NCBI RefSeq assembly: GCF_900100955.1
Contig: NZ_FNCC01000004.1
Location: 124,001-188,000, forward strand
Reading direction: 5' to 3'
DNA from: Lentzea fradiae
GTDB lineage: Bacteria; Actinomycetota; Actinomycetes; Mycobacteriales; Pseudonocardiaceae
Length of the DNA: 64,000 nucleotides
Below, piece after piece: positions 34,168 through 44,200 of the stretch. Under the pieces are notes generated by a model. The model did no database searches. It saw only the letters and a program-made list of their open reading frames with translations, and had not been told where the DNA came from. Every line of letters starts with the position of its first letter. The first letter of the stretch is position 1. A program made the translations under genes and the position numbers.

Positions 34168-34569
34168 CTGGCGCCACCGCATCCGGCTTCGCCGGAAAGG
34201 CCAAAGCCTTGTTCAGGAGCTTGCCTTCGGCTTCGTGGCTCGGCTTCGGTCTTGCGGCTCGGCTTCGCCGTCGCGGTTCGGCCTTGTCGGCGCGTAGGCG
34301 TGGCTCGACCCTGCGGGCCGGACCGCGATCTGCGGGCGGATCTTGAGCCGCCGAAATGTCAGACCCCGTCTGTACGTTGGGCCGCGGGGGAGCCAAAACC
34401 CGAGGGGACCCCTGCGCGAGCCTGCCCAGCGGCCGTCGCACGGCGCGGTTGACCGCGGCTCACGTCATCTCGTCCAGTGGCTCGCGCCGCGGCCCAGGCC
34501 CACCTGGCACCGTCTCGACCGGCACCCGACCAGGCAGCGCAAGACGCGCGGCAGAGGGTGCGGTGAGGG
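34168..34569. other. ~400-nt noncoding stretch rich in GGCTTCG-like repeats
   Basis: No convincing gene on either strand. From about 34180 to 34275 the motif GGCTTCG or close variants recurs many times on the + strand (cggcttcgcc, ttcggcttcgtgg, ggcttcggtc, ggcttcgccg), separated by short GC-rich spacers. The remainder has no evident structure. It separates wbbL from the convergent gene at 34570. Confidence 0.5.
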
Positions 34570-34959
34570 TCACATGTCGCCGCTGAGGCGCTGCGAGAGC
34601 GAGCTGCGGTTCTGCTTCAGGTTCTGGACCGTGGGGATCACGCCGGGCTGGACCACCTGGGTGATCTCCGCGTCGTCCGGTGCCGTTGCCGGTTGGGGCA
34701 TCGGCTGGGTCGGCATCGGGTGCTGGCCCTGGCGTTGCCGGTCCTGGCGCTGGGGGGTCTGCTGGCCCATCTGAGCCGGGGACATGATCATGGTCTTGTC
34801 CGGGTCCCGGCGGGGGTCCACGGCGTTGACCAGCGTTCTCGGGATCTGCTGGGTGTCGGAGGCGTCCATGGGGGACGTCATGTTGTCCGGCGTCACGATG
34901 TTCCGCCCACGTGCGCGGGCGCGGGCGAGCATGGCGTCGGCCCGGTCGCGGGGGTCCAT
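34570..34959 (-). CDS. conserved hypothetical Gln/Pro-rich protein
   Basis: 129 residues, hydrophilic and probably disordered. N-terminal MDPRDRADAMLARARARGRN looks like a short helix. The middle is Met/Asp-rich (NIVTPDNMTSPMDASDTQQI) and a Gln/Pro-rich stretch follows (QQTPQRQDRQRQGQHPMPTQ). The C-terminus ends with QNLKQNRSSLSQRLSGDM. Divergent from the guanylyltransferase gene by ~100 nt. I recall similar small proteins beside this gene in Pseudonocardiales but no function. Confidence 0.6.
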   Translation of the reverse strand: MDPRDRADAMLARARARGRNIVTPDNMTSPMDASDTQQIPRTLVNAVDPRRDPDKTMIMSPAQMGQQTPQRQDRQRQGQHPMPTQPMPQPATAPDDAEITQVVQPGVIPTVQNLKQNRSSLSQRLSGDM

Positions 34960-35060
34960 GTCGGATTTTGCTCCTTGCCGGGACCAGATCCCGTATGACG
35001 ATCTGCTTCGTGTCAGAGTATTCCGTCGAACGGCTTGAAGTAACGCGGAGGAGGAAAAAG

Positions 35061-36128
35061 GTGCACGGCGTCGAAGCTGTGGTGCTGGTCGGGGGCAAGG
35101 GCACTCGTCTTCGCCCGCTCACCCTGTCCGCCCCCAAGCCCATGTTGCCGACCGCGGGGGTGCCGTTCCTGACGCATCTCCTGTCGCGGATCAAGGAGGC
35201 CGGGATCACGCACGTGGTGCTCGGCACCAGCTACAAGGCAGAGGTGTTCGAGGAGTACTTCGGGGACGGGTCGCGGCTCGGGCTGGAGCTCGAGTACGTG
35301 GTCGAGGAGGTGCCGCTGGACACGGCGGGTGCCATCCGGAACGTCGCGGACAAGCTGCGTGAGCCGGATGTGATGGTGTTCAACGGGGACATCCTGTCCG
35401 GTGTCGACCTGACCGGGATCGTCGAGACGCACCGCAAGCACTCGGCGGACGTGACGTTGCACCTGGTCAAGGTGGCGGACCCGCGGGCGTTCGGGTGTGT
35501 GCCGACGGACGCGGAGGGGCGGGTCGAGGCGTTCCTGGAGAAGACCGAGAACCCGCCGACGGACCAGATCAACGCCGGGTGCTATGTGTTCCGGCGTGAG
35601 GTGATCGAGTCGATTCCCGCCGGGCGGCCGGTGTCGGTGGAGCGGGAGACGTTCCCCGGGCTGCTGGAGGCCGGCAAGAGGTTGCAGGGGCACGTGGACG
35701 CCACGTACTGGCTGGACCTCGGCAAGCCGGAGGCGTTCGTGCAGGGGTCCGCGGACCTGGTGCGCGGGGTGGCGCCGTCGGCGGCGGTCGCGCAGGCCGG
35801 TGACTTCCTGGTGCTCGACGGGGCCGCCGTGCACGAGGGTGCGACGGTCAGGGGCGGCAGCACGGTCGGGGCGAACTGCACGGTCGCCGAGGGCGCTGTG
35901 CTGGACGGGGCGATCCTGTTCGACGGGGCCGTCGTCGGGGAGAACGCCGTGGTGGAGCGGTCGATCGTGGGAGCGGGTGCGCTGGTGCAGGCCGGTGCGG
36001 TGCTGCGCGACGCCGTGGTGGGCGACTCGGCGGTGATCGGCGCGCGGTGTGAGCTGATCGGCGGGGCGCGCGTGTGGCCGGGGGTCGTGCTGCCGGAGGC
36101 GGGCGTGCGCTTCTCGACGGATGCCTAG
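35061..36128 (+). CDS. manC: mannose-1-phosphate guanylyltransferase (GDP-mannose pyrophosphorylase)
   Basis: 355 residues. Nucleotidyltransferase domain with signature VVLVGGKGTRLRPLTLSAPK, the metal Asp region MVFNGDILSG, and FLEKTENPPTDQINAGCYVF. The C-terminal ~100 residues form left-handed beta-helix repeats (AVVGENAVVERSIVGAGALV). Makes GDP-mannose for mannosylated lipids and glycans; corresponds to Rv3264c (named manB/mpg1 in mycobacteria). GTG 35061 has GGAGGAGG 6 nt upstream. The 3' end overlaps the DNA glycosylase gene by 8 nt. Confidence 0.93.
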   Translation: MHGVEAVVLVGGKGTRLRPLTLSAPKPMLPTAGVPFLTHLLSRIKEAGITHVVLGTSYKAEVFEEYFGDGSRLGLELEYVVEEVPLDTAGAIRNVADKLREPDVMVFNGDILSGVDLTGIVETHRKHSADVTLHLVKVADPRAFGCVPTDAEGRVEAFLEKTENPPTDQINAGCYVFRREVIESIPAGRPVSVERETFPGLLEAGKRLQGHVDATYWLDLGKPEAFVQGSADLVRGVAPSAAVAQAGDFLVLDGAAVHEGATVRGGSTVGANCTVAEGAVLDGAILFDGAVVGENAVVERSIVGAGALVQAGAVLRDAVVGDSAVIGARCELIGGARVWPGVVLPEAGVRFSTDA

Positions 36129-36999
36129 CAGGACCTGGACACCACCGTTCCCGCTCGACCTGGGAGCGGTGCTCCTGCCGTTGCGCCGCGGGCCGGGTGA
36201 CCCGTCCTTCAGCACGGAGGGCGGCATCTGGTTCGCGGCGAACACGCCGTGCGGGCCCGGCACGATCCACATCCGGCGGACGGACGTGGTGGAGGCGCAG
36301 GCGTGGGGTGACGGGGCGCTGTGGCTGCTCGACGGCGTGCCCGCGCTGCTCGGCGCCGACGACCCGGTGGACGAGTTCGTGCCGCACCACCCGATCGTCG
36401 CCGAGGCCAGGAGACGGCGGCCCGGGTTGCGGCTCGGGTCGGCGAACCGGGTGTGGGACCTGCTGTTCGCCTCGATCCTGGAGCAGAAGGTCACCGGCGT
36501 CGAGGCGTTCCGCACGTGGCGCGAGCTCGGGCGGCGGTTCGGCGAGCCAGCGCCGGGGCCGATGCCGTTGAAGGTTCCGCCGACGCCGCAACGGTTGCTG
36601 GCGTTGCGCGACTGGGAGTGGCACCAGTGCGGGCTCGACGGCGCGCGCCGTCGGACGCTGGTCAACGCCGCGCAGGTCGCGCACCGGCTGGAGAAAGCCG
36701 CGGAGATGCGCAGCCGCGAGCTGCTGGAGAAGGTGCCCGGCATCGGCGTGTGGACGTCCGCCGAGGTGGCGCAACGGTCGTGGGGTGACCCGGACGCCGT
36801 GAGCGTCGGCGACTACCACGTGGCGAAGAACGTCACGTGGGCGTTGACCGGCACACCGGGCGACGACGACGGGATGATGGAGCTGCTGGAGCCCTACACG
36901 CCGCAGCGGCACCGCGCGGTCGCGTACCTGCAGTCGGCGGGCCTGCACCGCCCCCGCCGCGCTCCCCGCTTCTCACCCCGCGACTACCGCCGCTTCTGA
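36121..36999 (+). CDS. DNA-3-methyladenine glycosylase-like protein (HhH-GPD family)
   Basis: 292 residues. N-terminal domain of the AlkA type (~1-95). The HhH-GPD core (~100-260) contains LFASILEQKVTG, a helix-hairpin-helix ELLEKVPGIGVWTSAEVA and the catalytic-Asp region DAVSVGDYHVAKN. Excises alkylated bases. Starts inside the end of the guanylyltransferase gene, so the two are co-transcribed. A 14-bp tandem repeat (GCCGCTTCTGACTG) spans its stop codon at 36997-36999. Confidence 0.88.
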   Translation: MPSRTWTPPFPLDLGAVLLPLRRGPGDPSFSTEGGIWFAANTPCGPGTIHIRRTDVVEAQAWGDGALWLLDGVPALLGADDPVDEFVPHHPIVAEARRRRPGLRLGSANRVWDLLFASILEQKVTGVEAFRTWRELGRRFGEPAPGPMPLKVPPTPQRLLALRDWEWHQCGLDGARRRTLVNAAQVAHRLEKAAEMRSRELLEKVPGIGVWTSAEVAQRSWGDPDAVSVGDYHVAKNVTWALTGTPGDDDGMMELLEPYTPQRHRAVAYLQSAGLHRPRRAPRFSPRDYRRF

Positions 37000-37030
37000 C
37001 TGCCGCTTCTGACTGCCGCCTCGCGCTCTC

Positions 37031-37094
37031 CCGGAGGAAACGTAGGGCCCCCGCGTTCCCTCCGGCGACACGTGGGGCCCCCGCGTTTCCGTGG
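37031..37094. repeat. paired GC palindromes (dispersed family, copy A) between convergent genes
   Basis: A1 (37031-37065) has flanking arms CCGGAGG/CCTCCGG around core AACGTAGGGCCCCCGCGTT. A2 (37069-37094) is CACGTGGGGCCCCCGCGTT plus a few bases. They lie in the 105-nt gap between the glycosylase (+) and NUDIX (-) genes. Same core occurs at 52612-52674 and 54675-54727. Confidence 0.75.
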
Positions 37095-37104
37095 CAGGCG
37101 GGGG

Positions 37105-37632
37105 TCAGCGCAGGCGGGCGAGAGCGCTCTCGATCAGCGGGTGCAGGTCGTCCACGTTGTCCGGCAGCTGGTCCAGCGGCCACCACTGCAGGTCGACCGA
37201 CTCGGCCGAGCGGACCGGGCGCGCGCCGACCGGGGCGCGGACCAGGAAGCGGACGTCGAAGTGCCGGGTCGGCTTGCCGAGCGAGCACGTGATCGGGTGC
37301 ACGTCCAGGTGGATCGGCGTGGGCTCGATGCGCAGGCCGGGGATGCCGGACTCCTCGGTCGCCTCGCGCAGCGCCGCCGCGGCCAGCGTGGCGTCCTCCG
37401 GTTCGCAGTGGCCGCCGAGCTGGAGCCACCGGCCGACGCGCGGGTGCAGCGTCAGCAGGGCGTGTTCCGCGGTGGCGTCGAGGACGAGCGCGGACGCGGT
37501 GAGGTGGCCGGGTTCGCAGGAGCGCCGGCAGGCGTCCTCGCGGGCGGCGAGGAAACCGAGGTACGCCTCCCTCAGCGCGTCCTGGCCGGTGAAGCGGCTC
37601 AGCGTGGAGACCGCGTCGTCGTGCAGTGTCAC
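37105..37632 (-). CDS. NUDIX hydrolase
   Basis: 175 residues. The NUDIX box is [25 protein letters not shown]; the first part is a little degenerate but the catalytic REATEESG is intact. Acts on nucleoside-diphosphate derivatives in general. GTG 37632 overlaps the fbiB stop by 4 nt, so it belongs to the F420 operon (fbiA-fbiB-NUDIX). A role in clearing F420-pathway or damaged nucleotides is a guess. Confidence 0.9.
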   Translation of the reverse strand: MTLHDDAVSTLSRFTGQDALREAYLGFLAAREDACRRSCEPGHLTASALVLDATAEHALLTLHPRVGRWLQLGGHCEPEDATLAAAALREATEESGIPGLRIEPTPIHLDVHPITCSLGKPTRHFDVRFLVRAPVGARPVRSAESVDLQWWPLDQLPDNVDDLHPLIESALARLR

Positions 37633-38951
37633 AGCTCGATCAGCCCTTCCAGCGGCTCGCGCGGGACGAGTGGTTCGGCCGGGTGGCCGACCGCGACCGC
37701 GCCGAGCGGTTCCCAGTCGCCGGGGACGCCCAGCACGGACCGCACCAGGTCCGCGCAGAAGATCGTCGACGACACCCAGCACGAGCCGAGGCCCTCGGCG
37801 GCGAGCGCCACCAGCAGTCCCTGCACGGCGGCGCCACCGGCGATGGTGAACATCGTCTTCTCGGCATCGGCCCTGCGGTCGTCGGGGTAGGTGTGAGCAC
37901 CGTCGCGCACCAGGAACGGCACGACGATCTCCGGGGCCTCCACCAGCAGGTCGCCGCGGCGCACGCGGCGCGCGACCTGCTCGTCGGTGAACCCGTCGCC
38001 GCGCAGGTCGCTCTCCCACTGCTCGCGCATCGCGCGCAGCAGCTCGGCGCGCTTCTCCCGCACCAGGACGAACCGCACCGGCTTCGTGTGGTGCGGGGCG
38101 GGCGCGGTCAGTGCCGCACCGACGGCGCGCTTCAGCACGTCGAGGTCTACGGGCTCGGGCGAGTAGAACCGCACGGACCGGCGCATCAGCACGGCTTCGG
38201 CGCGGCCCTGGGCGAGCGCCTCCTCGGTGCCGAGCCGGAACAGGTCGTACTCGGTCGGGCGGACGAGGTCGCGGGCCGTGGAGCCGTCGTCGACGACCTC
38301 GAACCCGCGCAGCACCGCCACCGGCACCGAGCCGAGCTTGCCCTTCACGAGGTCCGCCGCCGCCGCGATCTCGTCGGCGACGGCGACCAGCGTCACGGCG
38401 AGCTGGTTGCCGTGCCGGTCGACCGTGCCCGCGTAGTCGTGCAGCACGCGGATGCCGGACGAGCCGATCGCGGCGTCGGTCTGGCCGACCCGCCACGCGC
38501 GGCCCATCGTGTCCGTCACCACGACGGCGACCTCGACGCCGAGCAGGCCCCGCAGCGCACCGCGCAACGCCGCCGCCGACCCGTCCGGGTCCACCGGCAG
38601 CAGCGCGATCTCGTCGCCCGCCACGTTCGAAGCGTCCACACCGGACGCCGCCTGCACGATGCCGAGCTTGTTCTCGGTGATCAGCGTGCGCATCTTGCGG
38701 GCGATCACGCGGACGGACTCCGCGGCGACGTGCTCGCGCCGGATCCTGTCGCGTTCCTCCGGGTCGGCGGGAACGGCGACGAGGCGTCCCTCTACTTTGG
38801 ACAGCACCTTGGACGTGACGACGAGCACGTCGCCGTCGCGCAGCCAGGGCGCGGCCCGGGCGATGGCGCCGGCCAGGTCGTCGCCGGGGCGGAACTCCGG
38901 GAGCCCGGTGACCGGCAGCAGCTCCAGCGCGGGCGCGGCGTGGTCAGCCAA
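37629..38951 (-). CDS. fbiB: bifunctional F420:L-glutamate ligase / FMN-dependent reductase
   Basis: 440 residues. The N-terminal CofE-like ligase (~1-240) has [46 protein letters not shown] and [17 protein letters not shown]. The C-terminal nitroreductase-like domain (~250-440) has [14 protein letters not shown] and [12 protein letters not shown]. Both halves match mycobacterial FbiB, which adds glutamates and reduces the dehydro intermediate. TTG 38951 overlaps the fbiA stop by 8 nt; no better start exists in the frame. Confidence 0.94.
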   Translation of the reverse strand: MADHAAPALELLPVTGLPEFRPGDDLAGAIARAAPWLRDGDVLVVTSKVLSKVEGRLVAVPADPEERDRIRREHVAAESVRVIARKMRTLITENKLGIVQAASGVDASNVAGDEIALLPVDPDGSAAALRGALRGLLGVEVAVVVTDTMGRAWRVGQTDAAIGSSGIRVLHDYAGTVDRHGNQLAVTLVAVADEIAAAADLVKGKLGSVPVAVLRGFEVVDDGSTARDLVRPTEYDLFRLGTEEALAQGRAEAVLMRRSVRFYSPEPVDLDVLKRAVGAALTAPAPHHTKPVRFVLVREKRAELLRAMREQWESDLRGDGFTDEQVARRVRRGDLLVEAPEIVVPFLVRDGAHTYPDDRRADAEKTMFTIAGGAAVQGLLVALAAEGLGSCWVSSTIFCADLVRSVLGVPGDWEPLGAVAVGHPAEPLVPREPLEGLIEL

Positions 38952-39897
38952 CGTCGACCCCGGCGAGCTCCAGCGCGGCACGGGCCATCCGCGCCGTCGC
39001 GTCCACATCGGACATCAGCAGCGGAACCGCGCGCACCGCGACACCGGGGACGTCGGCGCGGTCGCCGGTGTGCACCAGCCACGCGTCGAGGATGCCGTCC
39101 TCCGAGCACTTGCGGGAGCCGTAGTGCTGCCCGACCGCCTCGGCCGTGGTCTCCACGCCGATCGCGTCGAGGCAGGCGTCGGCCATGCCGCGCAACGGTT
39201 TCCCGCCGATGATCGGCGACAGGCCCACGACACCGGCGTCGGTCTTGCGCAACGCGTCGCGCACGCCGGGCACGTTCAGGATCGTGCCGATGCTCACAAC
39301 CGGGTTGGACGGGGCGAGCACCACGGCGTCGGCCTCGGCGATGGCCTCCAGCACGCCGGGCCCGGCGGTGGCGTTCTCGGCGCCCACGAACGCGAACGAC
39401 TTCGCGGGCACACCGGCGCGGTGCTTCACCCACCACTCCTGGAAGTGGATGGCCTTCGTCTCACCGTCGAGCTCGACGACGACGTGGGTCTCCACCCGGT
39501 CGTCGGTCATCGGCAGCAGCCGCACGCCCGGCTGCCACCTGTCGCACAACGCCTCCGTGATGGCCGACAGCGGGTAGCCGGCGCGCCACATGCGGGTGCG
39601 GATGAGGTGGGTGGCGATGTCCCGGTCGCCGAGCCCGAACCACGTCGGTTCGGCCCCGTAGGCGGCCAGCTCCTCCTTGACGGTCCACGACTCGCCCTCG
39701 CGGCCCCAGCCGCGCTCGGTGTCGATCCCGCCGCCCAGCGTGTACATGCAGGTGTCGAGGTCGGGGCAGATGCGCAGCCCGTGCATCCAGACGTCATCGC
39801 CGGTATTGACCACCGCGGTGACCTCGGCTCCCAGAGCCTTGAGTCCCTGCAGGAACCTCGCGCCGCCGACCCCGCCGACCAGTGCTACGACCTTCAC
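38944..39897 (-). CDS. fbiA: FO transferase of coenzyme F420 biosynthesis (CofD)
   Basis: 317 residues. The N-terminal [75 protein letters not shown] and [14 protein letters not shown] follow M. tuberculosis FbiA closely. Transfers a phospho-C3 acid unit from the GDP-activated donor to FO. GTG 39897 matches the mycobacterial N-terminus; GTG 39915 would add six residues. First gene of fbiA-fbiB-NUDIX. Confidence 0.95.
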   Translation of the reverse strand: MKVVALVGGVGGARFLQGLKALGAEVTAVVNTGDDVWMHGLRICPDLDTCMYTLGGGIDTERGWGREGESWTVKEELAAYGAEPTWFGLGDRDIATHLIRTRMWRAGYPLSAITEALCDRWQPGVRLLPMTDDRVETHVVVELDGETKAIHFQEWWVKHRAGVPAKSFAFVGAENATAGPGVLEAIAEADAVVLAPSNPVVSIGTILNVPGVRDALRKTDAGVVGLSPIIGGKPLRGMADACLDAIGVETTAEAVGQHYGSRKCSEDGILDAWLVHTGDRADVPGVAVRAVPLLMSDVDATARMARAALELAGVDVG

Positions 39898-39930
39898 GCC
39901 GTGCCATGCTTCCACAGCGGTCCGGACGGC

Positions 39931-40686
39931 CTACAGGTAGAGCCAGAACATGAACGCGGCGCGGCCGAAGTCCGCGAGGCGCGGGTCACCGCCGACCGCC
40001 TCGAACGCGAAGCCGGCGGCCTCGAAGAACAGGTAGTTGACCTCGCGGAAGCTGATCAGCACGGCGAACAGGACCAGCGGCGCCCACGGCCGGGCCTGCG
40101 CGCCGACGTGCTGTGCCTTGGGCGACAGGTAGGGCTCGATCACACCCCAGCCGTCGAGTCCGGGGATCGGCAGGATGTTCAGCACGAACGCGATCACCTG
40201 GAGCATGGCGAGGAAGGAGATCGCCGCCGCCAGCGCGAGCGGGGGCGAGAAGACCGTCACGACCAACGCGAGCAGGATGCCGATCAGGAGGTTCGCGACA
40301 GGCCCCGCGAGGGAGACGAGCGACTCGACCTTCTTCGACCGCAGGGCGTAGTGGTTGATCCACACCGCGCCGCCCGGCAGCGGGAGGCCGCCGAACACCA
40401 GCAGCACGAGCGGCAGCACGATGCTCAGCACGGGGTGGGTGTAACGGCGGATGTCGAGGGTGAGATAACCCTTGTCGCGTACCGAGAAGTCGCCGCCCCT
40501 GTACGCCACGGCGGCGTGCCCGAACTCGTGCAGGCACAGCGTCACCGCCCACCCGGCGAGCACGAACAGGATGGTGCCCGAGATGATGGCGACGTCACCG
40601 TCGAGGAGGGTGAGAGCCGCTCCGGCGGCGGTCACCGCGAGCAGACCGAGGAACAGAGGGCTGGGGCGAACCGCTGATCGCTTCAC
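39931..40686 (-). CDS. site-2-protease-like M50 zinc metalloprotease
   Basis: 251 residues, ~six membrane helices. Zinc motif [13 protein letters not shown] (HExxH) in helix 2-3 and the second conserved motif [18 protein letters not shown] (NxxPxPxLDG). Rather small, of the compact site-2 protease type. Intramembrane cleavage of membrane-bound regulators is the known role; the giant ECF-fusion protein at 5390 would be a possible client, by inference only. GTG 40686. Lies 33 nt upstream of fbiA on the same strand. Confidence 0.88.
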   Translation of the reverse strand: MKRSAVRPSPLFLGLLAVTAAGAALTLLDGDVAIISGTILFVLAGWAVTLCLHEFGHAAVAYRGGDFSVRDKGYLTLDIRRYTHPVLSIVLPLVLLVFGGLPLPGGAVWINHYALRSKKVESLVSLAGPVANLLIGILLALVVTVFSPPLALAAAISFLAMLQVIAFVLNILPIPGLDGWGVIEPYLSPKAQHVGAQARPWAPLVLFAVLISFREVNYLFFEAAGFAFEAVGGDPRLADFGRAAFMFWLYL

Positions 40687-40931
40687 CCCACCAGTGTGGC
40701 GTGTCGGCAGGCGTGGTGGGCCGTTCGGGGACAGGTTCCGAAACGTGGATCACCGTCTGTGCAGCGCGTCAAGGTTTTTGCGGCCATCTGCGCGAATATC
40801 CCCCGACGTGTGGACTCCACTTGACCCCCTGCTGTGACGCAGGTGTAATCACATCGGTGTCATTCGTCGTTGTGGGAGCGGCGTCTGGCGTCCGCCAACC
40901 GGGGAGAGCGGAAGGCGAGGAGGCGGACGAA
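40687..40931. promoter_or_regulatory. divergent promoter region of whiB2 and the M50 gene
   Basis: 245 nt without an independent gene. GAGGAGG (40917-40923) is the ribosome site for ATG 40932. An in-frame GTG at 40857 could extend WhiB2 by 25 residues. Some A+T-richer stretches (gtgtaatcac, 40844-40853) look promoter-like. No operator could be assigned. Confidence 0.4.
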
Positions 40932-41237
40932 ATGCAGGAATTCGAAGAGCTCGAAGAAGATCACGTCAGCCAGCCGGTCGTGCAGGGCGAGCTGTCGTAC
41001 CTGTACGACCCTGCCGACGAGCAGGACTGGCAGGAGCGTGCGCTTTGCGCGCAGACCGATCCCGAGGCGTTCTTCCCGGAAAAGGGAGGGTCGACGCGGG
41101 AGGCCAAGCGCATCTGCCTGGGCTGCGAGGTCCGTTCGGAGTGCCTGGAGTACGCACTCCAGCACGACGAACGGTTCGGCATCTGGGGCGGTCTCTCGGA
41201 GAGGGAGCGCCGCAAGCTGAAGAAGCGGGCCGTCTGA
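40932..41237 (+). CDS. whiB2: WhiB2/WhmD-family Fe-S transcription factor
   Basis: 101 residues. Four Cys for a [4Fe-4S] cluster: RALCAQTD, then ICLGCEVRSEC (C-x2-C-x5-C). Followed by the GIWGGLSERER turn and the basic KLKKRAV tail that binds DNA. Very similar to WhiB2/WhmD, which control septation and are essential in mycobacteria. ATG 40932 has GAGGAGG 8 nt upstream; the family often carries longer N-termini, so GTG 40857 is possible. Neighbours fbiA and the zincin gene match the mycobacterial order. Confidence 0.95.
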   Translation: MQEFEELEEDHVSQPVVQGELSYLYDPADEQDWQERALCAQTDPEAFFPEKGGSTREAKRICLGCEVRSECLEYALQHDERFGIWGGLSERERRKLKKRAV

Positions 41238-41255
41238 AGCGTGATCTTCGTGCCT

Positions 41256-41261
41256 TAACTT
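41256..41261 (+). promoter_or_regulatory. -10 hexamer TAACTT (leaderless)
   Basis: TAACTT ends 6 nt before GTG 41268. Confidence 0.4.
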
Positions 41262-41267
41262 GAGGAT

Positions 41268-44200
41268 GTGACAAGTCCTCACCCGAGGCTCCGGACAGCG
41301 CCGGTGCTGTGCGTCCTGGTCTGCCACGACGGAGACCGGTGGCTCAGCACGGCGCTGTCCGCTTTGCGGCGCCAGAAAATTCGTCCGAGGCACGTCATCG
41401 CGGTCGACACCGGATCGGGCGACCGCACTCCGGCGCTGCTGAAGAAGGCGCTGCTGGCGGAGGCGGGTGACCTGCTGGACGGTGTGCTGACCCTGCCTCG
41501 TGGCACGGGATTCGCCACCGCCGTGCGCGTCGCCGTGGAGCACGCCGTCGACAGGTGGGGCGATCCCGGCAAGTGGCTGTGGCTGCTGCACGACGACTGC
41601 GCGCCCGAACCGGACTGCCTGACGGCCCTGCTGACCGCGGCCGAGGTGTCGCCGTCGGCCGCCGTGCTCGGTCCGCTGTGCCTCGATTGGGTGGATTCCC
41701 GGCTCGTCGTCGAAGCGGGACTGTCGACGGATTCTTCAGGACATCGACAGCTCGGGCTTTCCTCCGCGGAGCACTCGGCGACGTTCCGGCAAAGCACCGA
41801 GGTGCTCGCCGTCTCGTCCGCCGGTTCGTTGATCAAACGTGAGGTTTGGCACGCGCTCGGCGGTTACGACGAAGCGATGCCGCTGCTGCGCGATGATCTC
41901 GACTTCGGGTGGCGCGCTAATCGCTCAGGTCATTTGGTCCTGTGCGTACCGGTCGCACGCATGAGACATGCGCGGGCCGCGACTAAAGGCGACCGCCGTT
42001 TGGACGCGGCGATGGCACGCCCCGGTCCCTCATTTCGGGGGGTCGACCGCGCGCACGGCATGCGCACATTCTTGGTCAATTGTTCAGGTTTCTCGTTCCT
42101 GATCGGACTGCCGCGGCTGCTGGTCCTGTCGCTGCTGCGCGCGCTCGGCTTCCTGCTCCTGCGGCGGTTCGCCGACGCCCACGCCGAAGCCGGAGCGGCC
42201 CGCTACCTGCTGACACGGGCCCGGCTGCGGGAGGGGCGCCGCACCCGCCGCGGCTCACGGGTCGTTCCCGGACTCTTCACCAGCAGGCTCACCCGGTTCC
42301 GCAACGCGCTGCGCGCCGGCGCCGCGTTCCTGGTCCGTCGCCGGGTGCAGGCCGACGCCGCACTGGGCAGGCTGCCCGTGACCGACTCCGGCGCGACCTG
42401 GCTCGATCCGTCCGAAGTGGACTCGCCGCCGGTCGGCCCCGCCGCGTTGCCCGCGGGCGCCTCCCGCGGCCGTCCGCGCGTGGCCGGGCTGCGCCGTCCG
42501 GCCGTCGTCGTGTCCGTGGAGGCGGCGCCGGACGAGGCGAAGCCGGCACCGCGGCCACGTCCGTCACCGGGACCGCGCGCCGGTGCCGAGGTCGTCTTCG
42601 TCGAGGTCGACCGGACGCGGGTGCTGCGGTCGCTGCTGCTGTCACCGCCGGTGCTGCTGTTGCTTTCGCTGTCGGTGGTCGCGATCGTCGCGAACTGGTC
42701 GCGTCTCGGGCTGGACCTCGCCGGTGGCCGGCTGCTGCCTGTCGGGTCGCTGGGCTCGGTGTGGTCGACGTACCTGGAGTCGTGGCATCCGGTGTCCGGC
42801 GGCACCTCGGCACCGGCTCCGGCGGCGCTCGCCGTGCTCGGCTTGATGCCCGGCGGTCCGTCGTTCGCCGTGGCGATGTTGTTGCTCGGCGACATCCCGT
42901 TCGCCGCGTTGTCCGCCTACATCGCTTCGCGCGGGTTGCGGGTGCGCAGGTCGGTGCGGGCGGTGGTGGCGGCGTTCTACGGACTGCTGCCCGTTGCCAC
43001 GACAGCGGTTTCCGAAGGGCGGCTCGACGTCGTCGTCGTGCACGTCGTGACGCCCGTCGTCTTCGCCGGTGTGTACGCGGTGCTGCGGGCGTCGTCGACC
43101 CACGCCTGGTTGCCGATGGCTTCCGGGACCTCGCTCGGGGTCGCGGTGATCGGGGCGTTCTCGCCGCTCACCCACACGCTCGTGATCGCGGGGGCGTTGG
43201 TCGGGTTCGTCGCGGTGACGGGTGGGGCCCGCCGGATCGCGGCGCTGTTCGCGATCGTGCTGCTGCCGATGGCGTTGCTGCTGCCTTGGCCTGCGGTGCT
43301 GGTGCAGAACCCGGAGATGGTGTTGAACGGGCTCGGGGCCGCGTTCTCGTCTCCGCCGCCGAACCTGGTCGTGTGCTCGGTGTTCGCCGTCGGCGCGTTT
43401 GCCGCTGCCGTGTTGCGGCCCAACGCGGCGATGCTGCCCGGGGTGCTGGTGATCGTGCTGGCCGTGGGGGCTCTTGCCGCTGTCCTCGCGGTCGGTGCCT
43501 GGCCCGGGGCGCCGTTGGTGGTGCTGGCGTGGGGGCTCGTCTGGGTCGTGCTGGCCGCTTGTCGGCGTGGGGTGGCGCCAGGGGTCGCCGGGTCTGTCCG
43601 GGTGCGGCGGGCTGTGTACCTGGTCGGGGTCGTGGTACTGGCCAGTCTGACCGTGGCCGGGTTCCTGGATCTCCGGTCTGGGCCGTTGCGCAGCGGTGGC
43701 GGGGTGTCGTTGTCGTCGAGCCTGACCGCCGAGCTGGAGCGGACCGGGCGGTCTGTGCTGGTGCTCGGGTCGCCGGTGCGGCAGGTCGCCGGGCGGATGC
43801 CTGCCTTCGGGGACGACGACCTGGTGCCGGTGTCGTCGTCGCCTGCTCGGTTGCGGCGGTGGAACTCGGCTTTGCTGGACGGGACGCCTGACGCGGTGAA
43901 GACCGCGTTGGCTCAGGCCGCCGCTTCCGGGGTGGTGTTCGTGGTGTTGCCGTCTTCGGAGGCTGCTGCTCGGGTCGCTTCTGCCGCCGGGGAGCTGGTT
44001 TCCACCGCTCCTCCGGCTTCTGACGGGCGACCGGTTCTGCGGGTCCGGTTGGCTGGGGACACCGGGGTTCTGCTGGCGCCCGAGTTGGCTCGGCGGGCTC
44101 GCACCGGTGGGGACCCGCCTGAGGTTTTGGCTGCTGAGGGGATTTCTCCGGTCAACGTTTCGTTGCCCGAGGTGGCTGTTCGGGTTTCTCCTGGTGGGGA

